From positions 175,333 through 239,332 of the forward strand of contig CASEOO010000043.1 of assembly GCA_949289565.1 (NCBI GenBank): DNA of 64,000 nt. The letters run 5' to 3'. The notes below the pieces were generated by a model, which saw only the letters and a program-made list of their open reading frames with translations, made no database searches and had not been told where the DNA came from. Of the stretch, positions 34,592 through 42,958 are shown piece after piece (the first letter of the stretch is position 1; every line of letters begins with the position of its first letter). Source of the DNA: an uncultured Bacteroidales bacterium. Its GTDB lineage: Bacteria > Bacteroidota > Bacteroidia > Bacteroidales > UBA932. The translations under genes were made by a program, and so were the position numbers.

Positions 34592-35614
34592 ATGAAAACC
34601 ACATTGGACACCATCGCCAGGAGAACTGGATTTTCCAAATCCACAATTTCAAGAGTATTAAACAACAAGGCCTATTCAAGCCGCATATCCAGAGAGACAG
34701 CGGAAAGAATAATTGATGAAGCAAAAAGGTGCGGCTATACCCCCAACCTGGTTGCTAAAAATTTGCGCACTAATCAGACACAAACCATCGGTCTTCTCGT
34801 GCCGTCACTGGCGAATCCATACTTTGCAGAAATAGCAAGCGTGATAATCCAGGAATCCAGAAAATATGGATACACAGCCATACTTGCCGACACAATGGAA
34901 GATGAAAGCACGCAGAACACCGCCATCACGAACATCCTCGCCCGCCAGGTGGACGGAATCATCATAGTGCCATGCGGCAATGACCCTGCCTATCTGGAGC
35001 AAACAAATGAGCAATGCGTCCCTATAGTGTTGGTAGACAGATACTATGAGCACTCCACTCTGCCATATGTCGTGACGAACAACTTCCACGGAGGCTACAT
35101 GGCGGCATCTCTGCTGGTCAGAAATGGACACAAAGATATAGCATGCATCCAAGGGCCTCCTTCAGCCATGACGAACAGAAAAAGGATAGAGGGCTACCTG
35201 GCTGTACTGAAAGAAAACCATCTGGAAGACAGGGCTGTGATTGTTGGAAACGAATTCTCTATCCAGAACGGATATCTGGAAACCAAGCTGCTGCTGAACT
35301 ACGAACACAGGCCCACTGCTATCTTCGCTCTGAGCAACAACATAGGTTTAGGCGCCATAAAGGCCATCAGGGAAGCCAAGCTGCGTATACCTGAAGACAT
35401 ATCCCTGGTGTCTTTCGACAATTATCTCTACCTGGACTTTCTGGAGCCTGCCATCACACGCATCGGACAGATGGTGGACGAAATGGGAAAGATGGCAGTG
35501 AAGCTCCTTAACGAGAGCATAGCAAACCATCGGGAAATCAAGTCTCAGATCGAGCTCTCGCCGGAAATGATTCTGCGGGAATCAGTAGCTCCTATCATCC
35601 CGCAGGATAAATGA
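34592..35614 (+). CDS. LacI-family transcriptional regulator of the ribose/nucleoside locus
   Basis: 340 aa when started at ATG 34592, which places the helix-turn-helix at the very N-terminus (TTLDTIARRTGFSKSTISRVLNNK, hinge helix ETAERIIDEAKRCGYTPNLVAKNLRT). The rest is a periplasmic-binding-protein-like effector domain (TIGLLVPSLANPYFAEIASV, DGIIIVPCG, VLVDRYYE, FALSNNIGLGAIKA, DISLVSFDNYLYLD). Upstream in-frame codons lie within the operator and are unlikely to be used. The effector may be ribose or a derivative, inferred from the divergent ribokinase operon. The same candidate operator is found before SusC, so it probably controls both import and catabolism. Confidence 0.9.
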   Translation: MKTTLDTIARRTGFSKSTISRVLNNKAYSSRISRETAERIIDEAKRCGYTPNLVAKNLRTNQTQTIGLLVPSLANPYFAEIASVIIQESRKYGYTAILADTMEDESTQNTAITNILARQVDGIIIVPCGNDPAYLEQTNEQCVPIVLVDRYYEHSTLPYVVTNNFHGGYMAASLLVRNGHKDIACIQGPPSAMTNRKRIEGYLAVLKENHLEDRAVIVGNEFSIQNGYLETKLLLNYEHRPTAIFALSNNIGLGAIKAIREAKLRIPEDISLVSFDNYLYLDFLEPAITRIGQMVDEMGKMAVKLLNESIANHREIKSQIELSPEMILRESVAPIIPQDK

Positions 35615-35640
35615 CATTTCAAAAACCGGCAAGCCGCCAG

Positions 35641-36498
35641 CTATAGCGACGGCTTCATTTTTCTGAGGAAACATTCTATAGTGTTTTCCATCAGGCAGCA
35701 TATGGTCATCGGGCCGACTCCACCAGGTACAGGAGTTATGACTGAAGCCTTTGGCTCAATGGTGGCAAAATCCACATCTCCGCAGAGCTTTCCCGTTTCA
35801 GGGTCCCGGTTCACGCCGACGTCTATGACCACGGCGCCGTCCGATACCATGTCTGCAGTCACGAACTTTGGCTTGCCTATCGCTACGACGAGAATGTCAG
35901 CCTGGCGTGTCAGTGCCGGAAGATCTTCTGTCTTGCTGTGGGCTATAGTGACTGTAGCATTTTCGTCAAGAAGAAGTTTGGCCACAGGAAGGCCTACGAT
36001 ATTGCTCCTGCCTATAACCACAGCCCTCTTTCCTGCTATTTTCACTCCTGCTGTCTTCAACATTTTTATGATGCCTTTAGGCGTGCATGGCAGAGTGCAA
36101 GGCTGCTTCTGCCACAAGGCCGCCACATTGAGAGGATGGAAACCGTCCACATCCTTCGACTTGTCTATGGTCTCGATGACTTTTGCCTCGGAAATATGCT
36201 TCGGCAGAGGCAGCTGCACCAGAATTCCATCCACTGAATCATCGTCATTCAGCTGTCTGACAAGAGCCAGCAATTCCTCTTCCGATATGGTTTCAGGCTT
36301 CCTGACAGTAGTGTTCCTGATACCGACAAATTCAGAAGCCTTGGCTTTTCCTGTCACATATGACACACTTGCAGGGTCGTCGCCCACCAGAATCACCACC
36401 AGATGAGGCACCCGGCCGTATTTTTCAGGAAATGAAGAAACTTCATCCCTTATGTCCGCCTTCAGCCTGGCGGACAATTCTTTTCCACTGATTATCAT
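35641..36498 (-). CDS. folD: Bifunctional methylenetetrahydrofolate dehydrogenase/cyclohydrolase
   Basis: Interconverts 5,10-methylene-, 5,10-methenyl- and 10-formyl-tetrahydrofolate in the cytoplasm, supplying the formyl groups used by PurH. I start at ATG 36498 (285 aa), since the family begins with a sequence like MIISGKELSARLKADI; an in-frame ATG 12 codons upstream is less likely. Signatures: VVILVGDDPASVSYVTGKAKA (with the catalytic YxxxK), DGILVQLPLPKHI, RAVVIGRSNIVGLPVAKLLL (NADP fold), and VITPVPGGVGPMTICCLMENT. Convergent with the LacI gene, 27 bp apart. A TATCTTTG -7 element lies upstream. Confidence 0.96.
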   Translation of the reverse strand: MIISGKELSARLKADIRDEVSSFPEKYGRVPHLVVILVGDDPASVSYVTGKAKASEFVGIRNTTVRKPETISEEELLALVRQLNDDDSVDGILVQLPLPKHISEAKVIETIDKSKDVDGFHPLNVAALWQKQPCTLPCTPKGIIKMLKTAGVKIAGKRAVVIGRSNIVGLPVAKLLLDENATVTIAHSKTEDLPALTRQADILVVAIGKPKFVTADMVSDGAVVIDVGVNRDPETGKLCGDVDFATIEPKASVITPVPGGVGPMTICCLMENTIECFLRKMKPSL

Positions 36499-36561
36499 AT
36501 CGTCGAGTAAAATTTTCCAATTATATTGCCGCAAGGCAAAACCTTCCTTCCCATATCTTTA

Positions 36562-36569
36562 CAAAGATA
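36562..36569 (-). promoter_or_regulatory. Candidate -7 promoter element for folD
   Basis: TATCTTTG on the minus strand, exact TAnnTTTG match, 64 bp upstream of the folD start. It lies in the 172-bp divergent gap with the HAD hydrolase gene. Confidence 0.45.
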
Positions 36570-36670
36570 GCAAATAAATTCAGCGTTTAAATCAGATTTT
36601 GCGTAATTTTGCCTGCATTGATGTTTGCCTCCATGAGGCTCTCAACGGGAAGCCGTGATCATAACTATTG

Positions 36671-37387
36671 ATGAACAGACAAAACAGAACCGACATGAAA
36701 GACAATATAAAGGTGGTGGCATTCGATGCCGACGACACATTATGGGAAAACCAGGCATATTTCGATGAAGCCCAGGAAAAATTCAACAAGGCAGTATCAG
36801 GATATTGCGACCCCGAATCCGCCCATAACGAACTGTATCACACCGAAATACGAAATCTGGACACCCTGGGATACGGAGTCATGGCTTTTACCATGTCCAT
36901 GATAGAAACCGCCCTGCGGCTGAGCGGAGACACGATACCGGCATCCCGGATACATGAAATCTACAATATCGGGCGCGAGCTGCTCGGAAATCCTGCCACA
37001 CCTTATCCAGAAGTGGAAGACACACTTGAAACCATAGCCGCCACGAAGCCATACAAGCTCATCGTCATCACCAAAGGGAACACAACAGACCAGGAGAACA
37101 AACTGAAAAGATCCGGGCTGACCAGGTTTTTCAGCCATATAGAAATCGTTCCTGACAAGACGGAGGAAGCCTACTGCAAAATCATCGACGTGCTGGGCAT
37201 CAAAGCAGATGAATTTCTCATGGCGGGCAATTCATTCAAGTCAGACATAGCCCCGGTCCTCAAGATCGGAGGTTATGGAGTCCACATCCCGGCCAGCAGC
37301 ACATGGCAGCACGAGGTCATAGAAGAGTTCGACCACCCGAAACTCTTCAGAATAAACTGTTTCAAGGAGTTGCTTGATATTCTGTAG
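36671..37387 (+). CDS. HAD-superfamily hydrolase (YjjG/phosphoglycolate-phosphatase-like)
   Basis: Cytosolic phosphatase of 238 aa. The motifs of the superfamily are in order: motif I VVAFDADDTLWE (nucleophile and acid/base Asp), motif II VITKGNTTDQ, a Lys before motif III, and motif III MAGNSFKSDIAPVLKIGGYGV. A helical cap is inserted after motif I, as in subfamily IA. The start could be ATG 36671 or ATG 36695; the latter begins MKDNIKVVAFD, closer to the motif. Divergent from folD and convergent with purD (9-bp gap). Substrate not predictable; nucleotide or sugar phosphates are usual for this group. Confidence 0.85.
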   Translation: MNRQNRTDMKDNIKVVAFDADDTLWENQAYFDEAQEKFNKAVSGYCDPESAHNELYHTEIRNLDTLGYGVMAFTMSMIETALRLSGDTIPASRIHEIYNIGRELLGNPATPYPEVEDTLETIAATKPYKLIVITKGNTTDQENKLKRSGLTRFFSHIEIVPDKTEEAYCKIIDVLGIKADEFLMAGNSFKSDIAPVLKIGGYGVHIPASSTWQHEVIEEFDHPKLFRINCFKELLDIL

Positions 37388-37396
37388 ACGCCCTGG

Positions 37397-38671
37397 TTAA
37401 AGCACTCTCCAGCCTATATCTCTGCGGTAAAACAGATTGTCGCAGCGGATGCAGCCGACAGCCTTGAGAGCGTGAGCCTGGGCAGACTTCAGATCATCGC
37501 CGAATCCAACCACCATCAGCACGCGGCCGCCTGCCGTGGCATAGCCGCCATCCTTGAAGGCAGTGCCCATATGGTATATGCAGATATCCCCCAAAGCCTG
37601 CGCGTCGTCGAGGCCCGATATGGCATGCCCTTTCTCGTACGAACCGGGATAGCCGTTCGATGCCAGGACAAAGCCGAGCGTCACCCTTGAAGACCATTTG
37701 ATTTCAGGCATAGGAGTTCCGTCCGCCACTGCAGAGAAAATATCATAAATATCGGATTCGAGTCGAGGCAGAACCACCTCTGTCTCTGGATCGCCGAAGC
37801 GGCAGTTGAACTCTATTACCTTCACTCCTGACGGAGTCTTCATCAAACCGCCGTAAAGCACGCCCTTGAATGGACGTCCTTCTGCGGCCATGCCTGCGGC
37901 AACAGGTTTCATGATATGTTCCAAAGAATATTCCACATCCTCATCAGTGATAAGAGGCACTGGAGAATATGCTCCCATTCCGCCAGTATTCGGACCTTTG
38001 TCACCCTCGAATGCGCGTTTGTGATCCTGAGAAACTGTCATAGGCCATACTTTTTCCCCGTCGACGAAGCACATGAATGAAAATTCAGGGCCGGTCAGGA
38101 ATTCTTCCACTACTACCCTGCCCTTTCCGAACTTGTCATCGAGAAGCATATCTTTCAAGGCTTCCTGAGCCTGTCCGCAATCCTCGGCTATGACTACCCC
38201 TTTTCCTGCAGCCAGGCCATCATATTTCAACACCACAGGGAAAGCTCCTCCACGCACATAATCCAAAGCCTGGGCATAGTCCTCGAAAGTCTTGAATGCG
38301 GCTGTAGGTATGCTGTACTTCGCCATCAGCCTCTTCGCGAAATCCTTGCTTGACTCGATAATGGCGGCCGCCTTTGACGGGCCGAAAATCCTCAGCCCTG
38401 CAGCGTTGAAAACATCCGCTATACCGGCTGCCAGGGACACTTCAGGACCGACTACTGTCAGGTCTATGCTTTCGGCCAATGCGAAATCCCTCAGGTCATC
38501 TACCTGAGTATCTTTTATCGGCACACATTCAGCCTGCCGCGCTATTCCGGCATTGCCAGGGGCACAATATATTTTTCCGACCTTGGACGAGCGTGAAAGC
38601 GCGTCCACTATGGCGTGGCATCTTCCGCCGCCGCCTACTACCAGCACTTTAGCTTTTTGAGGATTTTCCAT
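37397..38671 (-). CDS. purD: Phosphoribosylamine--glycine ligase
   Basis: Second step of de novo purine synthesis: ATP-dependent joining of glycine to phosphoribosylamine. 424 aa, normal length. The N-terminal Rossmann-like region (KVLVVGGGGRCHAIVDALSR, IYCAPGNAGIARQAEC) leads into the ATP-grasp domain (AFPVVLKYDGLAAGKGVVIA, VVVEEFLTGPEFSFM, GPNTGGMGAYSP, VKVIEFNCRFGDPETE). The gene is monocistronic and separate from the main purine operon at 54.6-63.8 kb. TAATTTTG, a -7 match, lies 42 bp upstream. Confidence 0.97.
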   Translation of the reverse strand: MENPQKAKVLVVGGGGRCHAIVDALSRSSKVGKIYCAPGNAGIARQAECVPIKDTQVDDLRDFALAESIDLTVVGPEVSLAAGIADVFNAAGLRIFGPSKAAAIIESSKDFAKRLMAKYSIPTAAFKTFEDYAQALDYVRGGAFPVVLKYDGLAAGKGVVIAEDCGQAQEALKDMLLDDKFGKGRVVVEEFLTGPEFSFMCFVDGEKVWPMTVSQDHKRAFEGDKGPNTGGMGAYSPVPLITDEDVEYSLEHIMKPVAAGMAAEGRPFKGVLYGGLMKTPSGVKVIEFNCRFGDPETEVVLPRLESDIYDIFSAVADGTPMPEIKWSSRVTLGFVLASNGYPGSYEKGHAISGLDDAQALGDICIYHMGTAFKDGGYATAGGRVLMVVGFGDDLKSAQAHALKAVGCIRCDNLFYRRDIGWRVL

Positions 38672-38712
38672 TTCAAATCTTTTTTCTATCCTTAAAGAGT
38701 TTCACAGTCCTG

Positions 38713-38720
38713 CAAAATTA
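38713..38720 (-). promoter_or_regulatory. Candidate -7 promoter element for purD
   Basis: TAATTTTG on the minus strand matches TAnnTTTG and is 42 bp upstream of the purD start codon. Confidence 0.42.
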
Positions 38721-38807
38721 CGAATAAAAATCCAAATTCCACGTCTCAGATTTTCCTCAGTTTCTCAGACGGTCTTATCTGCGTCAATATGTCTCTGAAA
38801 TGATGCA

Positions 38808-38884
38808 GATAAACCATGAAAAGACTTTCAATACAACCGCAGCTGCAGCAACCGATGTGGTTTATCAAGGATGAAACGTCATAT
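38808..38884 (+). promoter_or_regulatory. Bipartite promoter/operator element before the DUF4832-like gene
   Basis: An inverted repeat GATAAACCA (38808-38816) / TGGTTTATC (38858-38866) is followed by ATGAAACGTCATAT (38871-38884). The block TGTGGTTT, seven bases, ATGAAACGTCATAT is repeated at the same spacing at 47612-47640 before SusC, where an inverted AAAACCACA also lies about 47 bp upstream. It starts the rightward transcription unit at 38909. Confidence 0.58.
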
Positions 38885-38908
38885 AGAATACAAAAAACTG
38901 TATAATTG

Positions 38909-40462
38909 ATGATGAAAACCACATTCTTTACACTTGGAGCATTGACACTCGCTCTTCCAGCATTGCTGGCATGCAAAAAAGACACCGCCGAGCCGGACAA
39001 TACCATCGTAATTCCGGAAGAAAACACTACAGTGAACTTCGAAGCGGACCTGACCACTCCTATCAGGAATCCACTGAACGGATGGACGCTTTACCTGGAC
39101 AGAGACCTCGGGCTGAATTTCTGGAACACGTATGACAACTACAAAGTGCCAGGCGTCGGCACTGTGAAAATATCGGATTACGCAGGGACGGCATATCTAC
39201 GCACAGAATGGGCACTTTTCGAACCACGGGAAGGCGAATATACATGGAGAGATCCTTCATCCAAGATGTCCCAGCTTCTTAAAAGCGCCCGTGACAGAGG
39301 GCTGAAGCTCTCTTTCAGAATCATCGTGGACGGGACTGAGCAAGGGCAGAATACACCTTTATACGTCAGAGACACTTATGGAGCTGAAGGATATACCACA
39401 GAAAACGGGAAACACTGGTCTCCTTATTCTGATGACCCGCAATTCCAGAAAGCATATGAGAAATTCATCAGGGCGCTGGCTGAAGACTTCAACGACCCTT
39501 CAGTTGTGGACTTCATCGACGGATACGGACTGGGAAGATGGGGAGAAGGACACATGGTAAGGTACAAGGACCAGGCGAACAAGCGTGCAGTATTCGACTG
39601 GATTACAGACCTGTACACTTCAGTCTTTACAAAGGTGCCTGTAGTCATGAACTATCACAGGCTCATCGGGGAAACCTCCAGCGAAGGCAACGTATCTGCA
39701 GATACAGAACCGATGCTTATCAGCGCCATTGAAAAAGGATACAGCCTCAGACACGATGCATTCGGCATGACAAGCAACACCACAGGCTACGGAAGCTGGG
39801 ACAAGATGTTCTGCTCGCTATGGAACTTCAAACGCCCAGTCATCATGGAAGGCGGCTATGTGGTCAGCTCTCATAAATACTGGACAGACCCGAGCGGAGA
39901 CTACAGGGAAGGGCATCCTGAAGATGTCAGACAGGGAGAATTCAATGATTCGAGAGACTCTCATGTAAACATGATGGACTTCAGATACGGGCATGAAACC
40001 TACACATGGTTCGACTATTGCTTTGACCTGGTCCAGAAATTCATTTCCGAAGGAGGGTACAGGCTCTATCCTGATATGGTGTCAGTTCCTGACAATGCCA
40101 TTGCAGGCCGCACAGTAACCATCGTCAGCAGCTGGAACAATCTCGGCTGGGGCTACTGCCCTGTCAACATTCCGCAGTGGAACCAGAAATACAAGGTCGC
40201 TTTCGCTCTTCTGGACGAAGAAGAAAAGCCTGCATATATTTATGTAGACACTGCCACAGACCTGTCCACATGGCTGAAGGGCAAGCCTGTCACATATTCT
40301 TTTGACATACCTCTGGGTGATGTCGATCCAGGAATCTACACATGGGCGGCAGGCCTGGTAGATACAACCATGGACAATGCCATAGGCATCAACATGGCAG
40401 TCAACAAAGACAGCCTCACCGATGATGGCTGGGCAAAGATAACTGAAGTAGAAATATTGTAA
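38909..40462 (+). CDS. GH-A-like (DUF4832-type) surface lipoprotein
   Basis: 517-aa lipoprotein with the signal ending at ALLACK (Cys about 22). The (beta/alpha)8-like part (about 45-360) begins NPLNGWTLYLDRDLGL and has TAYLRTEWALFEPREGEYTW, SARDRGLKLSFRIIVDG, VVDFIDGYGLGRWGEGH (a Glu in the position of the GH-A acid/base) and PVIMEGGYV (possible nucleophile Glu). The C-terminal beta domain (about 370-517; VTIVSSWNNLGWGYCPVNIP, YTWAAGLVDTTMDNAIGINM) is characteristic of DUF4832 proteins related to GH42-type hydrolases. ATG 38909 is followed by a second ATG. It is the first gene of a two-gene run with the lipoprotein at 40481 (18-bp gap). An enzymatic role is likely but the substrate is unknown. 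Confidence 0.7.
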   Translation: MMKTTFFTLGALTLALPALLACKKDTAEPDNTIVIPEENTTVNFEADLTTPIRNPLNGWTLYLDRDLGLNFWNTYDNYKVPGVGTVKISDYAGTAYLRTEWALFEPREGEYTWRDPSSKMSQLLKSARDRGLKLSFRIIVDGTEQGQNTPLYVRDTYGAEGYTTENGKHWSPYSDDPQFQKAYEKFIRALAEDFNDPSVVDFIDGYGLGRWGEGHMVRYKDQANKRAVFDWITDLYTSVFTKVPVVMNYHRLIGETSSEGNVSADTEPMLISAIEKGYSLRHDAFGMTSNTTGYGSWDKMFCSLWNFKRPVIMEGGYVVSSHKYWTDPSGDYREGHPEDVRQGEFNDSRDSHVNMMDFRYGHETYTWFDYCFDLVQKFISEGGYRLYPDMVSVPDNAIAGRTVTIVSSWNNLGWGYCPVNIPQWNQKYKVAFALLDEEEKPAYIYVDTATDLSTWLKGKPVTYSFDIPLGDVDPGIYTWAAGLVDTTMDNAIGINMAVNKDSLTDDGWAKITEVEIL

Positions 40463-40480
40463 CCATTTCGCACCATATAA

Positions 40481-42952
40481 ATGAAAGGTATTAATTTTAT
40501 CGCCATATCCATGGCAATGGTCCTTGCGGCAAGCTGCAGGACTGGAGGCACTGCCGGCACTGAGCCGGTGTCATTCAGCGGCATATATCCGCATCTGGCA
40601 TTTTACAACAACGAAGGAGAATGCGGAACAGGCGCCGTAGTGCCATGGGCAGGAAGCCTGTGGGCCGTCACATATGCACCACACCAGGTTTACGGTTCAT
40701 CTGACATGCTCTATCAAATTTCGGAAGACCTGAAGATGACGGTCCGCCCTGAAAGCAAGGGAGGGACACCTGCGGACAGAATGATACATCTGGAAAGTTC
40801 ACAGCTTTTCATTGGGCCTCATGTTATAGACTCAGCGGGCAATATCCGCACTCTGGACTACAAGAAAGTGCCGGGAAGATACACAGCCCTCGCCAGACAT
40901 ATGTACGACCCTGAAAACAGAATCTATCTGGGGACCATGGAGGAAGGATTCTATGACATAGATGTGCATACTCTGGAAGCGGAGACACTGTATGAAGACG
41001 GCAATATCATCAGGGCTAAAGAAAAACAGAAAGGGCTGAGAGCCCAGTTCGGCCCGCTTCTCCCCGGCTGCCATGGAAAAGGAATGTATTCCGGCCAGGA
41101 TGTCCTGGTCTTCTCTAACAATGGAGAGGACAGCGAAGAAGCTCACTGGAGATTTGACATCGAAGCAGGCTGCCTGGCAGAGTGGGACGGCAAAGACTGG
41201 AAAGTCATCAGGAGAAACCAATTCACCGAAATAACAGGTCCTGGCGGAATCTATGGAAATCCAGACCCGGAAACCGACCCGATATGGGCGTTGGGATGGG
41301 ACTACAAATCTGTCATAGCAGGAGTCCGTTCGCCTGAAACCGGATGGTCATTCTTCCGGCTGCCGAAGGCAAGCTTCTCCTATGACGGAGCCCACGGCTG
41401 GAACACGGAATGGCCTCGCATCAGAAATGTGGGCACAGAAGAAAAGCCCGACTACCTGATGACCATGCACGGCATGTTCTGGAGATTTCCAGGTGATTTC
41501 TCAGCTGAGAATGCAGGCGCCATCATCCCGAGGGGCTCCTATTTGAAAGTAATAGGCGACTTTACCAGATGGGGAGATGCCCTGGTGTTCGGATGCGACG
41601 ACTCGGCGGCCAATGAATTCCTGAACAAGAGAAGCGCAAAAGGAAATATAGTGGCGGCGGGCCAGGCGAATTCAAACCTGTGGTTCACATCAGCAGACAT
41701 GCCCGATCATGTAGGCCCGGTTTCTGCGGCAGGCGCACTTTGGCTCAGGGAAGACCTGAAAAAAGACGCTGTTTCTGACCCGTTTCTCTTCCAGGGATGG
41801 GATAACAGATGTGCTTGGATAACCAATAGTTCCGACACCGCCACAGAAATCTGCTTCGAAACAGATGCCGATGGAAAAGGCTCATGGAAGCAGATAAAAA
41901 ATATAACAGTCGAAGCCGGAAGTTCTTGTTTCGTGCCATTTTCAAGCAATGACCAGGGCATATGGCTCAGAGCCAAAGTAAACAAAGATGTGAAGGATTT
42001 CAGCATCCAGATGGTATATGCACAGAAAGAAACCAGGACTTCAGAACCTGACCGGATATTCGACGGACTCGCCAAAGTGGAAAAAGGCCAGATAGAAGAA
42101 AGCCTGCTGTACTCTCTCGGGCACGGAAGACGGTCACTTGGAATACTTGCCGGCATAAACGGCGAAAAAGTCTTCTATGAAGCTGATTCTACCATGCATA
42201 TCAAGGCGGTATCCGATTCGGCCATGACAGCATTCATGACTGACAAATTCACAATACCTGAAAACGTCATAACCATAGACAGTTGTTCAGTCCTCATCAC
42301 GGATGACAAGGGGCGCAGATGGAGATTGCCCGAAGGGCACGAGAATTTTGACAGGCTATGCACTGACGGATCGCTGAGGATCTGCCGCGAAGTGGTGACA
42401 GAACGAGACCTGTTCAGCTGCCATGGAACATTCTATGAACTGCCTGCGGAAAATGCAGACGGCTATGCCAAAATACGTCCAATCGCTTCACACAGTTTCG
42501 TCATACCGGATTATGCCACCTACAGAGGACTGTTCATCATGTCAGGTGCCGATACCGGCAATAAGAAAAATCCTCACATCGTATGCTCTGACGACAGAAA
42601 GACGGCGGTATGGGCTGGAGCTATAGATGACCTGTGGAAACTTGGCAAACCGTCAGGCCATGGCTGCGTATGGAACAACTCGGAGATAAAGCAGGGAGTG
42701 CCATCCGACCCTTATCTGATATGGGGATATGACAGACGGACAATGACACTGGCTAACAAAGGAGCAAACACTGCCAAATTCATAGTTTACGCTGACCCTG
42801 CAGGCGAAAATGAATGGGCTGAATATGCCAGCTTCATCCTAAGACCAGGAGAATGTGAAATCCACGAGTTCCCGGATGCATTCCAAGCAAGATGGATAAA
42901 GATAGTCTCTGACAGCGACACAGTCGCAGATGCCAGATTCGACTACAGATAA
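40481..42952 (+). CDS. Large unrecognised lipoprotein, beta-propeller-like
   Basis: 823-residue exported lipoprotein (signal MKGINFIAISMAMVLAASC). I do not recognise the family. The first 400 residues alternate short beta-strands with turn sequences in a repeating way (LWAVTYAPHQVYGSS, RIYLGTMEEGFYDIDVHTLE, DVLVFSNNGEDSEEAHWRFD), as in beta-propellers. The region from about 400 to the end contains two similar beta-sandwich-like segments: FLFQGWDNRCAWITNSSDTA and YLIWGYDRRTMTLANKGANT, both followed by a stretch with EW or SW and FxxRPG/SSC-type ends. These look like an internal duplication of a carbohydrate-binding module. Many Trp, Tyr and Asp residues favour sugar binding. It is co-oriented with the GH-A protein and probably acts on the same glycan. 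It ends 6 bp from the convergent fecR. Confidence 0.6.
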   Translation: MKGINFIAISMAMVLAASCRTGGTAGTEPVSFSGIYPHLAFYNNEGECGTGAVVPWAGSLWAVTYAPHQVYGSSDMLYQISEDLKMTVRPESKGGTPADRMIHLESSQLFIGPHVIDSAGNIRTLDYKKVPGRYTALARHMYDPENRIYLGTMEEGFYDIDVHTLEAETLYEDGNIIRAKEKQKGLRAQFGPLLPGCHGKGMYSGQDVLVFSNNGEDSEEAHWRFDIEAGCLAEWDGKDWKVIRRNQFTEITGPGGIYGNPDPETDPIWALGWDYKSVIAGVRSPETGWSFFRLPKASFSYDGAHGWNTEWPRIRNVGTEEKPDYLMTMHGMFWRFPGDFSAENAGAIIPRGSYLKVIGDFTRWGDALVFGCDDSAANEFLNKRSAKGNIVAAGQANSNLWFTSADMPDHVGPVSAAGALWLREDLKKDAVSDPFLFQGWDNRCAWITNSSDTATEICFETDADGKGSWKQIKNITVEAGSSCFVPFSSNDQGIWLRAKVNKDVKDFSIQMVYAQKETRTSEPDRIFDGLAKVEKGQIEESLLYSLGHGRRSLGILAGINGEKVFYEADSTMHIKAVSDSAMTAFMTDKFTIPENVITIDSCSVLITDDKGRRWRLPEGHENFDRLCTDGSLRICREVVTERDLFSCHGTFYELPAENADGYAKIRPIASHSFVIPDYATYRGLFIMSGADTGNKKNPHIVCSDDRKTAVWAGAIDDLWKLGKPSGHGCVWNNSEIKQGVPSDPYLIWGYDRRTMTLANKGANTAKFIVYADPAGENEWAEYASFILRPGECEIHEFPDAFQARWIKIVSDSDTVADARFDYR

Positions 42953-42958
42953 CCAGAA

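Noticed and set aside
42953..42958. Overlap or error at the convergent ends of the large lipoprotein and fecR.
   Set aside because: Both stop codons are clear and six bases apart; tight convergence is common and needs no special explanation.
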